The position numbers and the translations under genes are program-made. The notes under the pieces are model-generated. The model was not told the origin of the DNA. It ran no database searches and saw only the letters and a list, made by a program, of their open reading frames with translations. This document shows, piece by piece, positions 6,321 to 6,497 of a stretch of 6,497 bases of DNA (positions are counted from its first letter, which is position 1; each line of letters opens with the position of its first letter). The DNA lies in contig JAFWDX010000366.1 in assembly GCA_017515945.1 (NCBI GenBank), positions 1 through 6,497 of the forward strand. Direction: 5' to 3'. The DNA is from Blautia sp. Its GTDB lineage: Bacteria; Bacillota; Clostridia; Lachnospirales; Lachnospiraceae.

Positions 6321-6465
6321 GTAACTGTTCAGTCACAAGCTCCTTCACAGTTACGTGGCCAGGCGCAGGCTCCTTTCGTCGCATTGGAAGTGCGCCTGGC
6401 CTTGGCTGTTGAGCTTTTGTTCCACGCGCCTCGCAGTAAATGCGAGGTGCTGACTGAACAGTTAC
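6321..6465. mobile_element. MITE copy C (145 bp), upstream of the kinase
   Basis: It has a perfect 15-bp terminal inverted repeat (GTAACTGTTCAGTCA and complement) and the perfect 8-bp duplication GTTTATTC at 6313-6320 and 6466-6473. It is nearly identical to copy A, with stem 6357-6367 with 6391-6401, the 23-base loop, and the hairpin around GTAAA near the right end. The left flank also carries CAGTTAC (6306-6312), equal to the element's own right end, so the visible direct repeat is 15 bp (6306-6320 and 6459-6473). The 24 bases after the right duplication (6474-6497) show nothing I can assign. Confidence 0.9.
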
Positions 6466-6497
6466 GTTTATTCTAACACAATATTATGGGAGCCGCG

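Noticed and set aside
3310..6465. The three spaced repeats considered as CRISPR or riboswitch copies
   Set aside because: They are 145-153 bp with terminal inverted repeats and target duplications, and genes lie between them; this is a transposed element, not a CRISPR array or a classical riboswitch.

Overview
The window looks like chromosomal DNA of a Gram-positive gut-type Clostridia, most likely Lachnospiraceae. The reasons are strong AGGAGG-type ribosome binding sites, moderate GC, a eukaryotic-type Ser/Thr kinase with a PP2C phosphatase, and a clostridial-style FGGY kinase next to a fucose/arabinose-type isomerase. The taxonomy is inferred from gene style only; no marker gene is present.

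Left part (1-1930), sugar catabolism. The 3' end of an FGGY carbohydrate kinase, probably xylulokinase, runs rightward and stops at 152. It converges on a complete leftward L-fucose/L-arabinose isomerase-family gene (308-1789). Between them lie a 22-bp tandem repeat (180-223) and a strong bidirectional terminator hairpin (248-284). The isomerase has its own convincing promoter (1893-1921) and ribosome binding site.

Right part (2037-6249), a leftward three-gene signalling cluster. In transcription order these are a membrane-anchored Hanks-type Ser/Thr kinase with an uncharacterised outer domain (6249-4588), a PP2C-family phosphatase (4350-3451), and a soluble 414-aa protein of unknown function (3281-2037). 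Kinase and phosphatase presumably act on shared substrates; the third protein is a candidate target, adaptor or effector. The cluster ends in a 22-bp-arm hairpin of a REP-like repeat (2011-2058), which also encodes the last codons and the stop of the third gene.

Most striking feature: the gap before each of the three signalling genes holds one copy of the same 145-153 bp non-coding element (3310-3454, 4425-4577, 6321-6465). All copies have the same orientation, 15-bp terminal inverted repeats starting GTAA, and a perfect 8-bp target-site duplication. They are MITEs, and the termini and 8-bp duplication fit mobilisation by an IS66-type transposase. One insertion supplied a new stop codon for the phosphatase and separated it from the third gene; removing the element in silico restores a stop codon that overlaps the next gene's ribosome binding site. 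The middle copy has a different stem sequence that still pairs, which suggests that the folded structure is maintained.
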